Shown: positions 44,967-54,352 of the stretch, in pieces
Layout of the letters: every line of letters starts with the position of its first letter
Position numbering within the stretch: the first letter of the stretch is position 1
Assembly (NCBI RefSeq): GCF_011045195.1
Contig: NZ_CP049199.1
Coordinates: 4,633,501-4,697,500, forward strand
Origin: Caulobacter soli
GTDB taxonomy: Bacteria > Pseudomonadota > Alphaproteobacteria > Caulobacterales > Caulobacteraceae
Reading direction: 5' to 3'
Length of the DNA: 64,000 nt
Position numbers and translations under genes: made by a program
The notes under the pieces: generated by a model
Database searches by the model: none
Seen by the model: the letters and a program-made list of their open reading frames with translations, nothing else
What the model was told of the DNA's origin: nothing

Positions 44967-46160
44967 ATGCCCATTTCCAGACGCAGCCTGCTGGGCGCGG
45001 CCGGCGCCTCGGCGGCCCTGGCGCCCGTCACGGCCCAGGCCCAGGCTAAGGCCCAGACCAAGGCCAAAGCGGCCGCGCCGGCCTCGTCGGACAAGGTCGG
45101 CTTCGCCGTGGTGGGCCTCGGCAAGCTGTCCCTGGGCCAGATCATCCCGGGCCTGAAGGTCGCCAGGAACGCCCGGCTGGCGGCCGTGGTCAGCGGCCAT
45201 CCGGACAAGGCCCGGCGCGTCGCCGCCGAGAACGGCCTGCCCGCCGACGCCGTCTACGGCTATGACGACTACGACCGCATCGCCAAGGATCCGCGCATCC
45301 AGGTCGTCTACATCGTGCTGCCCAATTCGATGCACGCCGACCACACGATCCGCGCCTTCAAGGCCGGCAAGCACGTGCTGTGCGAGAAGCCGATGGCCAC
45401 CACCATCGCCGACGCCGAGGCGATGATCGCCGCCGCCAAGGCCTCCGACCGCCAGCTGATGATCGCCTATCGCTGCCACTACGAACCGCAGAACCTGGGC
45501 GTCATGCGCCGCCTGCGGGCCGGGACGCTGGGCAAGCCGCGCCTGGTCAACACCACCATGGGCCGACAGGCCGACCCGGCCGACCCTTCGGACGCCTGGC
45601 GGCTGGACGGGCCGATGTCGGGCGGCGGAGCCCTGGCCGACATGGGCGTCTATGGCGTCAACGCCGCCCGCTACCTGCTGAACGAGGAGCCCGTGGCGGT
45701 GCGCGCCTGGGGCCACACCGATCCGGCCGATCCGCGCTTCCGCACCACGCCCGACCTGATCGACTGGCAGTTCCGCTTCCCGTCCGGCGCCCTCGCCAAC
45801 GGCTCGACCTCGTTCAACTACGCCCCGACCATGGCCTTCGAGGTGATCTGCGAGAAGGGCCGGCTGATCGCCGATCCCGGGGCCTTCTACGGCGGCAACC
45901 GCCTGACCGTGGTCCAGGGCGGCCAGGCCCAGCCGCCGACCAGTCCGCCCGAGAACGACCAGTTCGCCCGCGAGATGGACTGGATGGCCGACGTCGTGCG
46001 CGGCAAGGCGCCGATGGTCTCGACCGGCGAGGAGGGCCTGCAGGACATGCGCCTGATGAAGGCCATCCTGGACTCCCTGGCCCAGGACGGGGCGACAGTG
46101 AAGACGGACTGGGGCTATCGGCGGGCGGTGGATCCGGCGGTGGTGGTGGATGTGGCCTAA
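44967..46160 (+). CDS. Exported Gfo/Idh/MocA-family oxidoreductase
   Basis: The 397-residue protein has a twin-arginine signal (SRRSLLGAAGASAALAPV) and an Ala/Lys/Gln-rich linker. A Rossmann GFAVVGLGKLSLGQIIPGL and the sugar-dehydrogenase EKP motif (HVLCEKPMATT) follow. It resembles glucose-fructose oxidoreductase, a periplasmic enzyme that carries tightly bound NADP and is exported folded through Tat. The likely role is oxidation or epimerisation of a sugar, but the substrate is unknown. GAAGAGGAG precedes ATG 44967. Confidence 0.85.
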   Translation: MPISRRSLLGAAGASAALAPVTAQAQAKAQTKAKAAAPASSDKVGFAVVGLGKLSLGQIIPGLKVARNARLAAVVSGHPDKARRVAAENGLPADAVYGYDDYDRIAKDPRIQVVYIVLPNSMHADHTIRAFKAGKHVLCEKPMATTIADAEAMIAAAKASDRQLMIAYRCHYEPQNLGVMRRLRAGTLGKPRLVNTTMGRQADPADPSDAWRLDGPMSGGGALADMGVYGVNAARYLLNEEPVAVRAWGHTDPADPRFRTTPDLIDWQFRFPSGALANGSTSFNYAPTMAFEVICEKGRLIADPGAFYGGNRLTVVQGGQAQPPTSPPENDQFAREMDWMADVVRGKAPMVSTGEEGLQDMRLMKAILDSLAQDGATVKTDWGYRRAVDPAVVVDVA

Positions 46161-46173
46161 TGCCCCAAAAAAT

Positions 46174-46300
46174 CCGCTCATCCCGGCGAATGCCGGGACC
46201 CAGATGGAATAGCGGTGTGGCTGACGCCAAAAACGCTGAGCTTCTCCAATCAGCCACTCAGCTTTGGGATCTGGGTCCCGGCATTCGCCGGGATGAGCGG
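46174..46300. repeat. Palindromic repeat, family C, two-arm form
   Basis: Perfect 32-bp arms at 46174-46205 and 46269-46300, the same sequence as the arms at 2925-3051, enclose a 63-bp spacer. Part of the spacer (GGTGTGG plus GACGCC-like words) is shared with the first copy. It sits between convergent genes. Confidence 0.85.
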
Positions 46301-46317
46301 ATCAAAAAGGAAGCGCT

Positions 46318-46929
46318 CTAAACACCCCGCAGCAACCGCCACCAGCTCTGCGCCAGCGCATCCAGCACCGGCTCCAGCGGGGCCGAGGCGCGCTGCACCA
46401 CCATCACGTAAGACAGTCGCTCGAACTGCACGAGCTGCAGCAGCATTCGCGTGCGCGCCGCCGGCCTTTCGGCGTCGGAGAACCGCGCCAGGTAGTTGGG
46501 CATGGCGTCGATGAACAGGTTGATGAAGCGCAGATAGTCGTCGGCCAGGTCGGGGTCGGCGACATTGGCCTCGGTGGCCACGGCCAGCAGGTTGCGGCGC
46601 TCGTCGGTCTGGTCAGCCATGCCCTGGACCAGCCAGGCGCGGACGTCCTCCAGGCTGGGATCGGGGATCGCGTCCAACACCGTGAAGGTGGCCTGGATGT
46701 TGGGGACCAGCCGGTCGCCGATGGCGTTGGCCACGTCCTCCTTGTTGCGGAAATGCAGGTAGAAGGTGGCGCGGTTGGCGCCGGCCTCGGCGGCGATCTG
46801 CTCGATGGTCACGGCCCGAAAACCCCGTCGGCCGAACAGGGCGATGGCGGCGTCGACCAGCCGCTCGCGGGTCAGCTGGCGCTGGGCCTCGCGCAGGCCG
46901 CCCGTTCGCTCCACCGCTGCTCTCGCCAA
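46318..46929 (-). CDS. TetR-family transcription repressor
   Basis: The 203-residue product has an N-terminal TetR helix-turn-helix (LTRERLVDAAIALFGRRGFR, then IEQIAAEAGANRATFYLHFR) and a helical ligand domain of about 150 residues. The start at TTG 46929 is preferred because AGGAG lies 6 bases upstream and the frame above it is non-conserved; later starts are possible. It diverges from the P450 operon, and a short dyad lies in the spacer, so it probably represses that operon and responds to its substrate. Confidence 0.85.
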   Translation of the reverse strand: MARAAVERTGGLREAQRQLTRERLVDAAIALFGRRGFRAVTIEQIAAEAGANRATFYLHFRNKEDVANAIGDRLVPNIQATFTVLDAIPDPSLEDVRAWLVQGMADQTDERRNLLAVATEANVADPDLADDYLRFINLFIDAMPNYLARFSDAERPAARTRMLLQLVQFERLSYVMVVQRASAPLEPVLDALAQSWWRLLRGV

Positions 46930-46989
46930 GTCACGCTCCTCTTCACGCCCGTTTTGCCACGCCCCCGGATTCGACGCCAGTCGATTGAC

Positions 46990-47003
46990 ACGACAGATGT
47001 CGT
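46990..47003. promoter_or_regulatory. Candidate TetR operator
   Basis: ACGACA-GA-TGTCGT is a perfect inverted repeat in the 131-bp spacer between the TetR gene and the P450 gene. Partial symmetry extends to GACACGACAGATGTCGTCTG. Position and form fit a TetR dimer site. Confidence 0.55.
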
Positions 47004-47060
47004 CTGAACTACTCGACCCTGTCACGCGACGGAGCGCGCGGACGCCATAGGGAGACGGCC

Positions 47061-48398
47061 ATGGAGCTTGTCAGCGAGACCGCGATGGACGGGATCGAGG
47101 GACCCGGCGCGCCGCCCCTGTTCCCCACGCTGGACGGGGTCGACCTCTCCAACATCGAACAGTTCACCCGGGGCCAGCCCTATGGCGACTTCGCCCGCCT
47201 GCGCGCCCAGGCCCCGGTGATGTGGCATCCCGAGCCCTATGGCGGCCCGGGCTTCTGGGCGATCACCCGCCACGCCGACATCATGGCAGTGGAGGCCGAT
47301 CCCCAGACCTTCTCGTCGCGCAAGGGCGGCATCCTGATGGCGCATGGCGACCCGCAGAAGCGCCACGCCCTGCTCTACCGCGCCTCGATGGACACCATGA
47401 TCAATCTGGACGGCGCCGAGCACCTGCAGCTGCGCCGCGAACACATGGCCTATTTCACCCCCGCCTATCTGCGCGGCGTGACCGAGGCGGTGCGGGCCGA
47501 GATCGGCCGGCTGCTGGATGAGATGGCGCCGCTGGGCCGCTGCGACCTGGTCGAGGCGTTCTCGTCCAAGCTGCCGCTGTTCACCCTGTGCGAGATCCTG
47601 GGCGTGCCTCCCGAGGATCGCGGCAAGTTCCTGAAGTGGATGCACTATCTGGAAATGGCCCAGGACCTGGCCCTGAAGCAGGCCCTGGCCCCGATCACCC
47701 CGACGCTCGAACTCATGCAGTTCGTCCAGGACTTCAACACCAACGTTGAGGAGATGTTCGAGTACGGCCGCACCATGCTGCACAAGCGCCGGGCCGATCC
47801 CCAGAACGACCTGATGAGCGCCATCGCCCGCGCCCAGGTCGACGGAACCCTGCTCAGCGACGAGTACCTGGACGGCTCGTGGCTGCTGATCGTCTTCGCC
47901 GGCAACGACACCACCCGCAACACCCTGTCGGGCACCATGAAGCTGCTGACCGAGTTCCCCGACCAGAAGGCGCGGCTGGTGGCCGATCCGTCGCTGATGC
48001 CGGGCGCGGTCAACGAGTTCATCCGCATGGTCAGCCCGGTGATCTACATGCGCCGCACCGCCACCCGCGACGCCCAGATCGCCGGCCAAGCCATCCGCGA
48101 AGGCGAGAAGGTGGTGATGTACTACGGCGCGGCCAACCGCGACGAGGCGGTGTTCGCCGATCCCGACCGGCTCGACATCACTCGCCCCAACGCCGACAAG
48201 CACATCGCCTTCGGCTTTGGTCCGCACGTCTGCATCGGCAAGCGGGTGGCCCAGATCCAGCTGGACGAGGCCTATCGCCAGATCCTGGGCCGCTTCCCCG
48301 ACATCCGCTGGACCGGCGAGATCGACATCGCCCCCAACAACTTCGTCCACGCCATCAGCAAGCTGGAGGTCGCGTTCACCCCCGGCGGGCGGGCCTAG
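47061..48398 (+). CDS. Cytochrome P450
   Basis: The 445-residue soluble bacterial P450 shows the I-helix oxygen-activation motif FAGNDTTRNTL, the K-helix ExxR in NEFIRMVSP and the haem-Cys loop FGFGPHVCIGKRVAQIQ. No membrane anchor is present. Electron partners (ferredoxin, reductase) are not encoded nearby. The genes that follow suggest oxidation of a lipid, steroid or terpenoid. GGGAGA precedes ATG 47061. Confidence 0.95.
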   Translation: MELVSETAMDGIEGPGAPPLFPTLDGVDLSNIEQFTRGQPYGDFARLRAQAPVMWHPEPYGGPGFWAITRHADIMAVEADPQTFSSRKGGILMAHGDPQKRHALLYRASMDTMINLDGAEHLQLRREHMAYFTPAYLRGVTEAVRAEIGRLLDEMAPLGRCDLVEAFSSKLPLFTLCEILGVPPEDRGKFLKWMHYLEMAQDLALKQALAPITPTLELMQFVQDFNTNVEEMFEYGRTMLHKRRADPQNDLMSAIARAQVDGTLLSDEYLDGSWLLIVFAGNDTTRNTLSGTMKLLTEFPDQKARLVADPSLMPGAVNEFIRMVSPVIYMRRTATRDAQIAGQAIREGEKVVMYYGAANRDEAVFADPDRLDITRPNADKHIAFGFGPHVCIGKRVAQIQLDEAYRQILGRFPDIRWTGEIDIAPNNFVHAISKLEVAFTPGGRA

Positions 48399-48401
48399 GC
48401 G

Positions 48402-49502
48402 ATGCTGACCCGGGGCGACGACTATCCGATCCACCAGACGGCCGAGCCGGTGGCCTATGCCGGCACCGACCGCAATTTCTACGACCGCTACTTCTTCAAC
48501 GGCTATCGGCGGGAAGGCGACGACGACGCCTTCTTCTCGGTGGCGTTCGGGGTCTATCCGCAGCTCAACATCGCCGACGCCGCCTTCTGCTGGATGCACG
48601 AGGGCCGGCAGGTGAACCTGCGCGCCAGCCGCTGGCTGGAGATGGAGCGGATGGACCTGGCCGTCGGCCCGATCCGCATCGAGGTGCTGGAGCCGTTGCG
48701 CCGGCTTCGCGTGACCGTCGAGGCGCCGGACCAGGGCGTCCGGGCGGAGGTCGTGTTCGAGGGCCGGTCGTTCCCGATCGAGGAGCCGCGCTTCACCCGC
48801 CGGATCGGGCCGCGCACCTTCATGGACTACACCCGCCTGACCCAGAACGGCTCCTATGCCGGCTGGGTCGAGGTCGACGGCGCGCGCCACGACGTCTCCA
48901 GCTTCGTCGGCACGCGCGACCGCTCCTGGGGCGTGCGGCCGGTCGGGGCGCGCGATCCGCAAGAGCCGGCCCCGGCCGCCCTGCCGCAGTTCTTCTGGCT
49001 GTGGACGCCGTGCGTGTTCGACGACGGCGACCTCTTCTTCCACACCAATGACGACGAGCTCGGCCGGCCCTGGAACCGGCGGGCGGTCTGGGCGCCGCTG
49101 GGCTCGGCGCGGGACGGCGTGACCGAGTTCGACATGGTCGACTACGCCGTCGACTGGCGCTCGGGCACGCGGCACGCGGCGCGGGGCACGATCCATCTGC
49201 CGGACGGCGGCGAACTGACCCTAGAGCCCCAGGCCGAGTTCTTCATGCTGGGCCTGGGCTACAACCATCCGGTCTGGGGCCATGGCATGAACCAGGGTCG
49301 GCTGAAGGTCGAGCGCGAGGACCTGGTCCTGGCCGATGTCGACCGCGCCCTGCCCTTCCACCTGCACATACAAGCCTTGTCGAAGGTGACCTGGCGCGGA
49401 TCGGACGGGACGACGAAGGTCGGGCGCGGGGTGTTCGAGCAGTTCGTTCTCGGCCCGCACGCGACGTCCGGCTTCAAGTCGATCCTGGACATGGCGCCAT
49501 GA
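48402..49502 (+). CDS. CrtC/lipocalin-like protein (DUF7064-type) in P450 operon
   Basis: The 366-residue protein has no signal peptide or membrane segment. It is beta-rich and aromatic, beginning HQTAEPVAYAGTDRNFYDRY. A motif of GTRDRSWGVRPVG type followed by FFWLWTPCVF is found in two-lobed lipocalin-like proteins related to hydroxyneurosporene synthase. Such genes accompany P450s and acyl-CoA enzymes in lipid-degrading bacteria. The function is not established, and assignment is by pattern. It starts 3 bp after the P450 stop and overlaps the next gene by ATGA. Confidence 0.65.
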   Translation: MLTRGDDYPIHQTAEPVAYAGTDRNFYDRYFFNGYRREGDDDAFFSVAFGVYPQLNIADAAFCWMHEGRQVNLRASRWLEMERMDLAVGPIRIEVLEPLRRLRVTVEAPDQGVRAEVVFEGRSFPIEEPRFTRRIGPRTFMDYTRLTQNGSYAGWVEVDGARHDVSSFVGTRDRSWGVRPVGARDPQEPAPAALPQFFWLWTPCVFDDGDLFFHTNDDELGRPWNRRAVWAPLGSARDGVTEFDMVDYAVDWRSGTRHAARGTIHLPDGGELTLEPQAEFFMLGLGYNHPVWGHGMNQGRLKVEREDLVLADVDRALPFHLHIQALSKVTWRGSDGTTKVGRGVFEQFVLGPHATSGFKSILDMAP

Positions 49503-50509
49503 GCGACCTGAAGGCGGGTCTGGAAACCTATCTCACCACCCTGTGGGGCGCGCCGACGGCGGTGACGAACCTCTCGCGCATTCCCGGCGGGGCCAGCCGC
49601 GAGACCTATCGCCTCGACGCCGACACCGGCGGCGTCACCCGCGCCATGATCCTGCGCCGCGACCCGCCCGGCAGCCTGATCGAGACCGATCGGCGGCTGG
49701 AGCTCCTGGCCTACCGCACCGTCCACGGCCACATCCCCGTGCCCCAGGCCATCGCCCTGGACGAGGACGGCGGCCCGCTGGAGCGGCCATTCTTCCTGAT
49801 GGAGCGGATCGACGGCGGGACCGTGCCCGCGCCGTTCGTGTTCGATCCCTACGCCGCTCACGCCGCGGCCTTGGGCGAGCAGTTCTTCACCACCCTGGGC
49901 AAGCTGGCGGCGCTGAACCATGAGGGCACGCCGATCCGCGAGGTCGCCGCCGCCCCCGCGCCGGAGGACTGCTGGCGCATCGCCCTCGACCATTGGTCCG
50001 GGGTGATCGAGGCCGACGAGCAGCATCCCCAGCCGATCGTCCGCGCCGCCATCCGCTGGCTGCGTCGCCATCCGCCGCCGCCGGCCCAGCGGATCAGCAT
50101 CGTCCACGGTGACTACCGGTCCGGCAACTTCATGCATGACGGGGCCGGGACCATCCTGGCGATCCTGGACTGGGAGATGGCCCATCTGGGCGACCCGATC
50201 GAGGACCTGGGCTGGGCGTTCGATCCGCTGTGGAACCACTTCGACGAGGGCAAGGTGGCGGGGCTGATCCCCCAGGACGAGGCCATCGCCCTGTGGGAGG
50301 CGGCCAGCGGGCTGAAGGTCGATCCAGAGGCCCTGGCCTGGTGGTCGCTGTTCAACGCGGTGAAGGGCCAGGCGATCTGGACCTCGGCGGCCAAGGAATA
50401 CCGCGACGGCGGCTTCACCGATCCGATCCTGGCGGTATCGGGCTGGTACACCGCCCGGCGTCACGACCTGATCCTGGCCGAGCGGCTGGCCGCGTTGGAG
50501 GACATCTGA
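49499..50509 (+). CDS. APH-family phosphotransferase
   Basis: The 336-residue protein has the aminoglycoside-phosphotransferase fold: a glycine loop (LSRIPGGASRETYRLDA), the Brenner motif ISIVHGDYRSGNFMHD and the metal motif AILDWEMAHLGDPIEDLGWA. Relatives beside acyl-CoA dehydrogenases (ACAD10-like) phosphorylate hydroxyacyl-CoAs; a small hydroxylated catabolic intermediate is the likely substrate here. It overlaps both neighbours, so the cluster is a single translational unit. Confidence 0.85.
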   Translation: MSDLKAGLETYLTTLWGAPTAVTNLSRIPGGASRETYRLDADTGGVTRAMILRRDPPGSLIETDRRLELLAYRTVHGHIPVPQAIALDEDGGPLERPFFLMERIDGGTVPAPFVFDPYAAHAAALGEQFFTTLGKLAALNHEGTPIREVAAAPAPEDCWRIALDHWSGVIEADEQHPQPIVRAAIRWLRRHPPPPAQRISIVHGDYRSGNFMHDGAGTILAILDWEMAHLGDPIEDLGWAFDPLWNHFDEGKVAGLIPQDEAIALWEAASGLKVDPEALAWWSLFNAVKGQAIWTSAAKEYRDGGFTDPILAVSGWYTARRHDLILAERLAALEDI

Positions 50510-50940
50510 TGACCCCCGCCCTGCCCGATATCCTGCGCGGCAATTTCCTCTGCCTGGCCCTGCCCGGACCGCCCGAGCAGCAGGGCGAGTTCATGGCCGG
50601 CCGCGTCGGCGTGATCGCCCTGCTGTCGCTTTTGGCGGCGCAAGAAGTGGAGCGTGGAACCACGGCCCGGGTCTGGGAGAACGCGGCCATCGCCGCCGTG
50701 CTGGCCGAGGCGGCGGAGGTCTACGGCGTGCAATATGCCGAACTAGCCTCGATCGGGCCCACCGACCTGTCGCTGGAGGCCCTGGACCGCGCCAACGCCG
50801 CCCTGCGCCGAGGCCTGATCGCCCTGCACGAAGCGGTGGAGACCGCCGACGACCTCATCCGTCACCGGGCGATCATCGGGCTGTATGGTGAAATGGCCGA
50901 GCGGCGAAGACTGGACCTGCCGCCGTTGCCGGCGCGGTGA
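50509..50940 (+). CDS. Small helical protein, last gene of the P450 operon
   Basis: The 143-residue all-alpha soluble protein starts at the TGATG junction with the APH gene. It has [20 protein letters not shown] and a [20 protein letters not shown] helical hairpin. A short companion protein of this kind often follows APH genes in catabolic clusters, but I do not recognise a named family. The coupling implies a function linked to the kinase. Confidence 0.75.
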   Translation: MTPALPDILRGNFLCLALPGPPEQQGEFMAGRVGVIALLSLLAAQEVERGTTARVWENAAIAAVLAEAAEVYGVQYAELASIGPTDLSLEALDRANAALRRGLIALHEAVETADDLIRHRAIIGLYGEMAERRRLDLPPLPAR

Positions 50941-51078
50941 TCCGCTCCTCCCCCGCTTCGCGGGTGAGGAGAAACTTCCGCTCATAACCCTCATGAGCCC
51001 TAGCCAAGTTCGTGCTTCCGCCCCATCTGGCTCAGGCGGCTCGCTTCCAGGGCGGGACGGCCGCTCACCAGGGGCCCC

Positions 51079-51999
51079 ATGGCGATCATTTCCGTTTCCG
51101 GTCTGACCAAGACCTATGCTTCCGGCCATCAGGCCCTGAAGACCGTCGATCTCGACATCCGCCAGGGCGAGATCTTCGCCCTGCTGGGTCCCAACGGGGC
51201 CGGCAAGACCACGCTGATCAGCATCATCTGCGGCATCGTCAATCCCAGCACCGGCACGGTCACGGCCGACGGCCACGACGTGGTCAAGGACTACCGCGCC
51301 GCCCGCACCAAGATCGGGCTGGTGCCGCAGGAGCTGAACACCGACGCCTTCGAGACCGTCTGGGCCACCACCAGCTTCAGCCGCGGCCTGTTCGGCAAGT
51401 CGCCCAACCCGGCTCATATCGAAAAGGTCCTTCGCGACCTGTCGCTGTGGGACAAGAAGGACGCCAAGATCATGACGCTGTCGGGCGGCATGAAGCGGCG
51501 GGTGATGATCGCCAAGGCCCTGAGCCACGAGCCGACCATCCTGTTCCTCGACGAGCCCACCGCCGGCGTCGACGTCGAGCTGCGCCGCGACATGTGGGAA
51601 ATGGTGAGGAAGCTGCGCGAGAGCGGCGTCACCATCATCCTGACCACCCACTATATCGAGGAGGCCGAGGAGATGGCCGACCGGATCGGGGTGATCAGCA
51701 AGGGTGAGATCATCCTGGTCGAGGACAAGGACGTGCTCATGCGCAAGCTGGGCAAGAAGCAGCTGACCCTGCAGCTTCAGAGCCCGCTGACCGCCGTGCC
51801 GACCAAGCTGGCCGACTACGCGCTGGAACTGGGCAAGGACGGGACCGAGCTGGTCTACACCTTCGACGCCCAGGCCGAGGAGACCGGCATCGCCGGCCTG
51901 CTGCGACGGCTCTCCGAGGAAGGCGTCGACTTCAAGGACCTCCATACCAGCCAGAGCTCGCTGGAAGACATCTTCGTCAGCCTGGTGCACGACCGATGA
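51079..51999 (+). CDS. ABC transporter ATPase (YadG-type)
   Basis: The 306-residue protein has Walker [16 protein letters not shown], a Q-loop (LVPQELN), the signature [15 protein letters not shown] and Walker [16 protein letters not shown]-terminal extension of about 80 residues matches drug/polymer exporter ATPases of the YadG/DrrA group. Paired with the membrane gene that overlaps its stop, it forms an ABC-2 exporter; the substrate is unknown. Confidence 0.92.
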   Translation: MAIISVSGLTKTYASGHQALKTVDLDIRQGEIFALLGPNGAGKTTLISIICGIVNPSTGTVTADGHDVVKDYRAARTKIGLVPQELNTDAFETVWATTSFSRGLFGKSPNPAHIEKVLRDLSLWDKKDAKIMTLSGGMKRRVMIAKALSHEPTILFLDEPTAGVDVELRRDMWEMVRKLRESGVTIILTTHYIEEAEEMADRIGVISKGEIILVEDKDVLMRKLGKKQLTLQLQSPLTAVPTKLADYALELGKDGTELVYTFDAQAEETGIAGLLRRLSEEGVDFKDLHTSQSSLEDIFVSLVHDR

Positions 52000-52757
52000 A
52001 CATCTTCGCCATCCAATCCATCTACCGCTTCGAGATGGCCCGCTGGTTCCGCACCCTGGCCCAGAGCGTGATCTCGCCGGTGCTGTCGACGTCGCTGTAC
52101 TTCGTGGTGTTCGGCTCGGCGATCGGCTCGCGCATGCACGCCATCGACGGGGTCAGCTACGGCGCCTACATCGTGCCGGGCCTGATCATGCTGTCGCTGC
52201 TGGGCGAGAGCATCTCCAACGCCTCGTTCGGCATCTACATGCCCAAATGGGCCGGCACGATCTACGAGCTGCTCTCGGCCCCGGTGTCGTGGATCGAGAC
52301 GGTGATCGGCTATGTCGGCGCGGCGGCGACCAAGTCGGTGTGCCTGGGCCTGCTGATCCTGGCCACGGCGCGGATCTTCGTGCCCTACGAGATCCTGCAC
52401 CCGTTCTGGATGCTGGGCTTCCTGGTGCTGACCGCCATCACCTTCAGCCTGTTCGGCTTCGTGATCGGGGTCTGGGCCGACGACTTCCAGAAGCTGCAGA
52501 TCGTGCCGGCCCTGGTCATCACGCCGCTGACCTTCCTGGGCGGCAGCTTCTATTCGATCAGCATGCTGCCGCCGATCTGGCAGAAGATCACCCTGTTCAA
52601 CCCGGTGGTCTATCTGGTCAGCGGCTTCCGCTGGAGCTTCTACGGCGTGTCGGACCTCAATCCGATCGTCAGCTTCGGCGCCACCCTGGGCTTCCTGGCC
52701 ATCTGCCTGACGGCGGTGTGGTGGGTGTTCAAGACCGGGTACAAGCTGAAGGTCTAG
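51996..52757 (+). CDS. ABC-2 type permease (YadH-type)
   Basis: The 253-residue protein has six predicted membrane segments and the ABC-2 pattern [20 protein letters not shown] with a late [20 protein letters not shown] segment. It starts at ATGA overlapping the ATPase stop. The pair resembles E. coli YadGH. A palindromic terminator-like repeat follows. Confidence 0.9.
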   Translation: MNIFAIQSIYRFEMARWFRTLAQSVISPVLSTSLYFVVFGSAIGSRMHAIDGVSYGAYIVPGLIMLSLLGESISNASFGIYMPKWAGTIYELLSAPVSWIETVIGYVGAAATKSVCLGLLILATARIFVPYEILHPFWMLGFLVLTAITFSLFGFVIGVWADDFQKLQIVPALVITPLTFLGGSFYSISMLPPIWQKITLFNPVVYLVSGFRWSFYGVSDLNPIVSFGATLGFLAICLTAVWWVFKTGYKLKV

Positions 52758-52771
52758 CCGCGCGCAACGTC

Positions 52772-52797
52772 GGGGACCCGCGCAGGCGCGTGTCCCC
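52772..52797. repeat. Short GC-rich palindrome at the permease/NfeD convergent junction
   Basis: GGGGACCCGCGC pairs with GCGCGTGTCCCC around a 2-nt loop with one mismatch. There is no clear T-tract. It is another short element confined to a convergent gap. Confidence 0.65.
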
Positions 52798-52809
52798 AGC
52801 CGCGAAGTC

Positions 52810-53262
52810 CTATCGAACCGTCAGCACCGCGCCCTCGACGGCCACGACCAGCACCTTCTGACCAGCCGCCGGGGCCTCTCCGTCCTGGATCACGGCGGCC
52901 CATTCCTTGCCATCGACGAACACCCGGCCCTTGCCGTTGGTGAAGCCGTCCAGCACCTCGCCGTCGCGGCCAACCAGGCGTAGCGACGGGTCGTTGAGGT
53001 CGGGGCTGTCGGACTCCAGCACCGGCCGCAGATAGCGCCGGGCCAGATAGGTCGAGGCGATGGTCAGCACCGCGAACAGGCCCAGCTCGATCGGCAGGCC
53101 CGGCGCGACGACCAGGGTCAGCAGCCCCACCAGCAGGGCGCTGGCGGCCGGCCACAGCAGCCAGCCGGTGCCGGTGGCCACCTCGACCGCCAGGAAGATC
53201 GCCGCGACCGCCAGCCAGACCCAGAACGGATGCGTCACATAGAACAGCATCAGGCCGTGCAT
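52810..53262 (-). CDS. NfeD-family membrane protein
   Basis: The 150-residue protein has two to three N-terminal membrane helices (residues 5-65, including VWLAVAAIFLAVEVATGTGW) and a C-terminal OB-fold domain (LVGRDGEVLDGFTNGKGRVF). NfeD proteins partner with SPFH/stomatin proteins in membrane microdomain quality control. It lies 4 bp downstream of the SPFH gene, the usual partner order. ATG 53262 (MHGLMLFYV) is chosen. Confidence 0.88.
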   Translation of the reverse strand: MHGLMLFYVTHPFWVWLAVAAIFLAVEVATGTGWLLWPAASALLVGLLTLVVAPGLPIELGLFAVLTIASTYLARRYLRPVLESDSPDLNDPSLRLVGRDGEVLDGFTNGKGRVFVDGKEWAAVIQDGEAPAAGQKVLVVAVEGAVLTVR

Positions 53263-53266
53263 GGCG

Positions 53267-54223
53267 TCAGGCTCCCCGCGGCTTGGTCGGCGGCACGGCG
53301 GCACGCGGCGCGTCGGCGCCGCCCAGGGTCTTCACCAGCTCGGCGACGCCGGCCACCGTGCCCGTCAGGCCGGCGAAGTCGGCCGGCACGATCACGGTCT
53401 TGGCGTTGGGCGAACGGGCCAGATCGCCGAACGCTTCGACGTACTTCTGGGCGATGAAGTAGTTGATGGCGTTGACGTCGCCCTTGGAGATGGCTTCCGA
53501 CACGAAGGCCGTCGCCTTGGCTTCGGCCTCGGCTTCCCGCTCGCGGGCCTCGGCGTCGCGGAAGGCGGCTTCGCGGCGTCCCTCGGCCTGCAGGATGGCC
53601 GACTGCTTCTGGCCCTCGGCGCGAGCGATCTGCGACTGCTTTTCGCCCTCGGCCTCGGTGATCACCGCGCGCCGCTCGCGTTCGGCCTTCATCTGGCGGG
53701 CCATGGCGTTGGTGATGTCGGCCGGCGGCGTCAGGTCCTTGATCTCGATCCGCGCCACCTTGACGCCCCAAGGGTGGGTGGCCGCGTCGATGGTGGTCAG
53801 CAGGCGAGTGTTGATCTGGTCGCGCTGGCTGAGCACCTCGTCCAGCTCCATCGAGCCGACCACGGTGCGCAGGTTGGTCTGGGCCAGCTGGGTGATGGCG
53901 TACATCAGATTGTCGACCCGGTAGGCGGCCTGCGACGCGTCCATCACCTGGATGAAGACGATGGCGTCGACCTTCACCGAGACGTTGTCCTTGGTGATGA
54001 CCTCCTGCTGGGGCACGTCCAGCACCTGCTCCATCATGTTGACCCGCCGGCCGATGCTCTCGACGAAGGGGGTCAGGATGCTGATGCCGGGCTTGAGGGT
54101 GCGCGTGTAGCGGCCGAACCGCTCGACGGTGAATTCCCGGCCCTGCGGCACGATCTTGATGACGTTGACGACAAGGAAGATCGCCAGCGCCACGAGCACC
54201 AGCGGAACAAGATAAGACAGCAC
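53267..54223 (-). CDS. SPFH/Band-7 (stomatin/QmcA-type) protein
   Basis: The 318-residue protein has an N-terminal membrane segment (LVPLVLVALAIFLVVNVI) followed by an SPFH domain (GREFTVERFGRYTRTLKPGI) and an Ala/Glu/Arg coiled coil. Members oligomerise into membrane cages near proteases such as FtsH. GTG 54223 is preferred to TTG 54241 because GGGAGG lies 8 bases upstream. It forms an operon with nfeD. Confidence 0.9.
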   Translation of the reverse strand: MLSYLVPLVLVALAIFLVVNVIKIVPQGREFTVERFGRYTRTLKPGISILTPFVESIGRRVNMMEQVLDVPQQEVITKDNVSVKVDAIVFIQVMDASQAAYRVDNLMYAITQLAQTNLRTVVGSMELDEVLSQRDQINTRLLTTIDAATHPWGVKVARIEIKDLTPPADITNAMARQMKAERERRAVITEAEGEKQSQIARAEGQKQSAILQAEGRREAAFRDAEAREREAEAEAKATAFVSEAISKGDVNAINYFIAQKYVEAFGDLARSPNAKTVIVPADFAGLTGTVAGVAELVKTLGGADAPRAAVPPTKPRGA

Positions 54224-54294
54224 TGGATAAGCCTCCCACAACCGATGGAAGAGACCCTAAAGCCTTTTTTCAAAAGGCTCTAACTCAAACAGCT

Positions 54295-54342
54295 AGGGCG
54301 TGGCAGGCGCCGAAACGCTCACACTTTCGGCTGCCACGCCCT
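54295..54342 (-). terminator. Long hairpin downstream of the TIGR02301-type gene
   Basis: AGGGCGTGGCA (54295-54305) pairs with TGCCACGCCCT (54332-54342), with an inner GCCGAAA/TTTCGGC stem. A second small hairpin (AGCCTTTT/AAAAGGCT at 54261-54279) lies before the SPFH gene. They probably terminate the upstream transcript. Confidence 0.65.
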
Positions 54343-54352
54343 GGCGCGGGGC

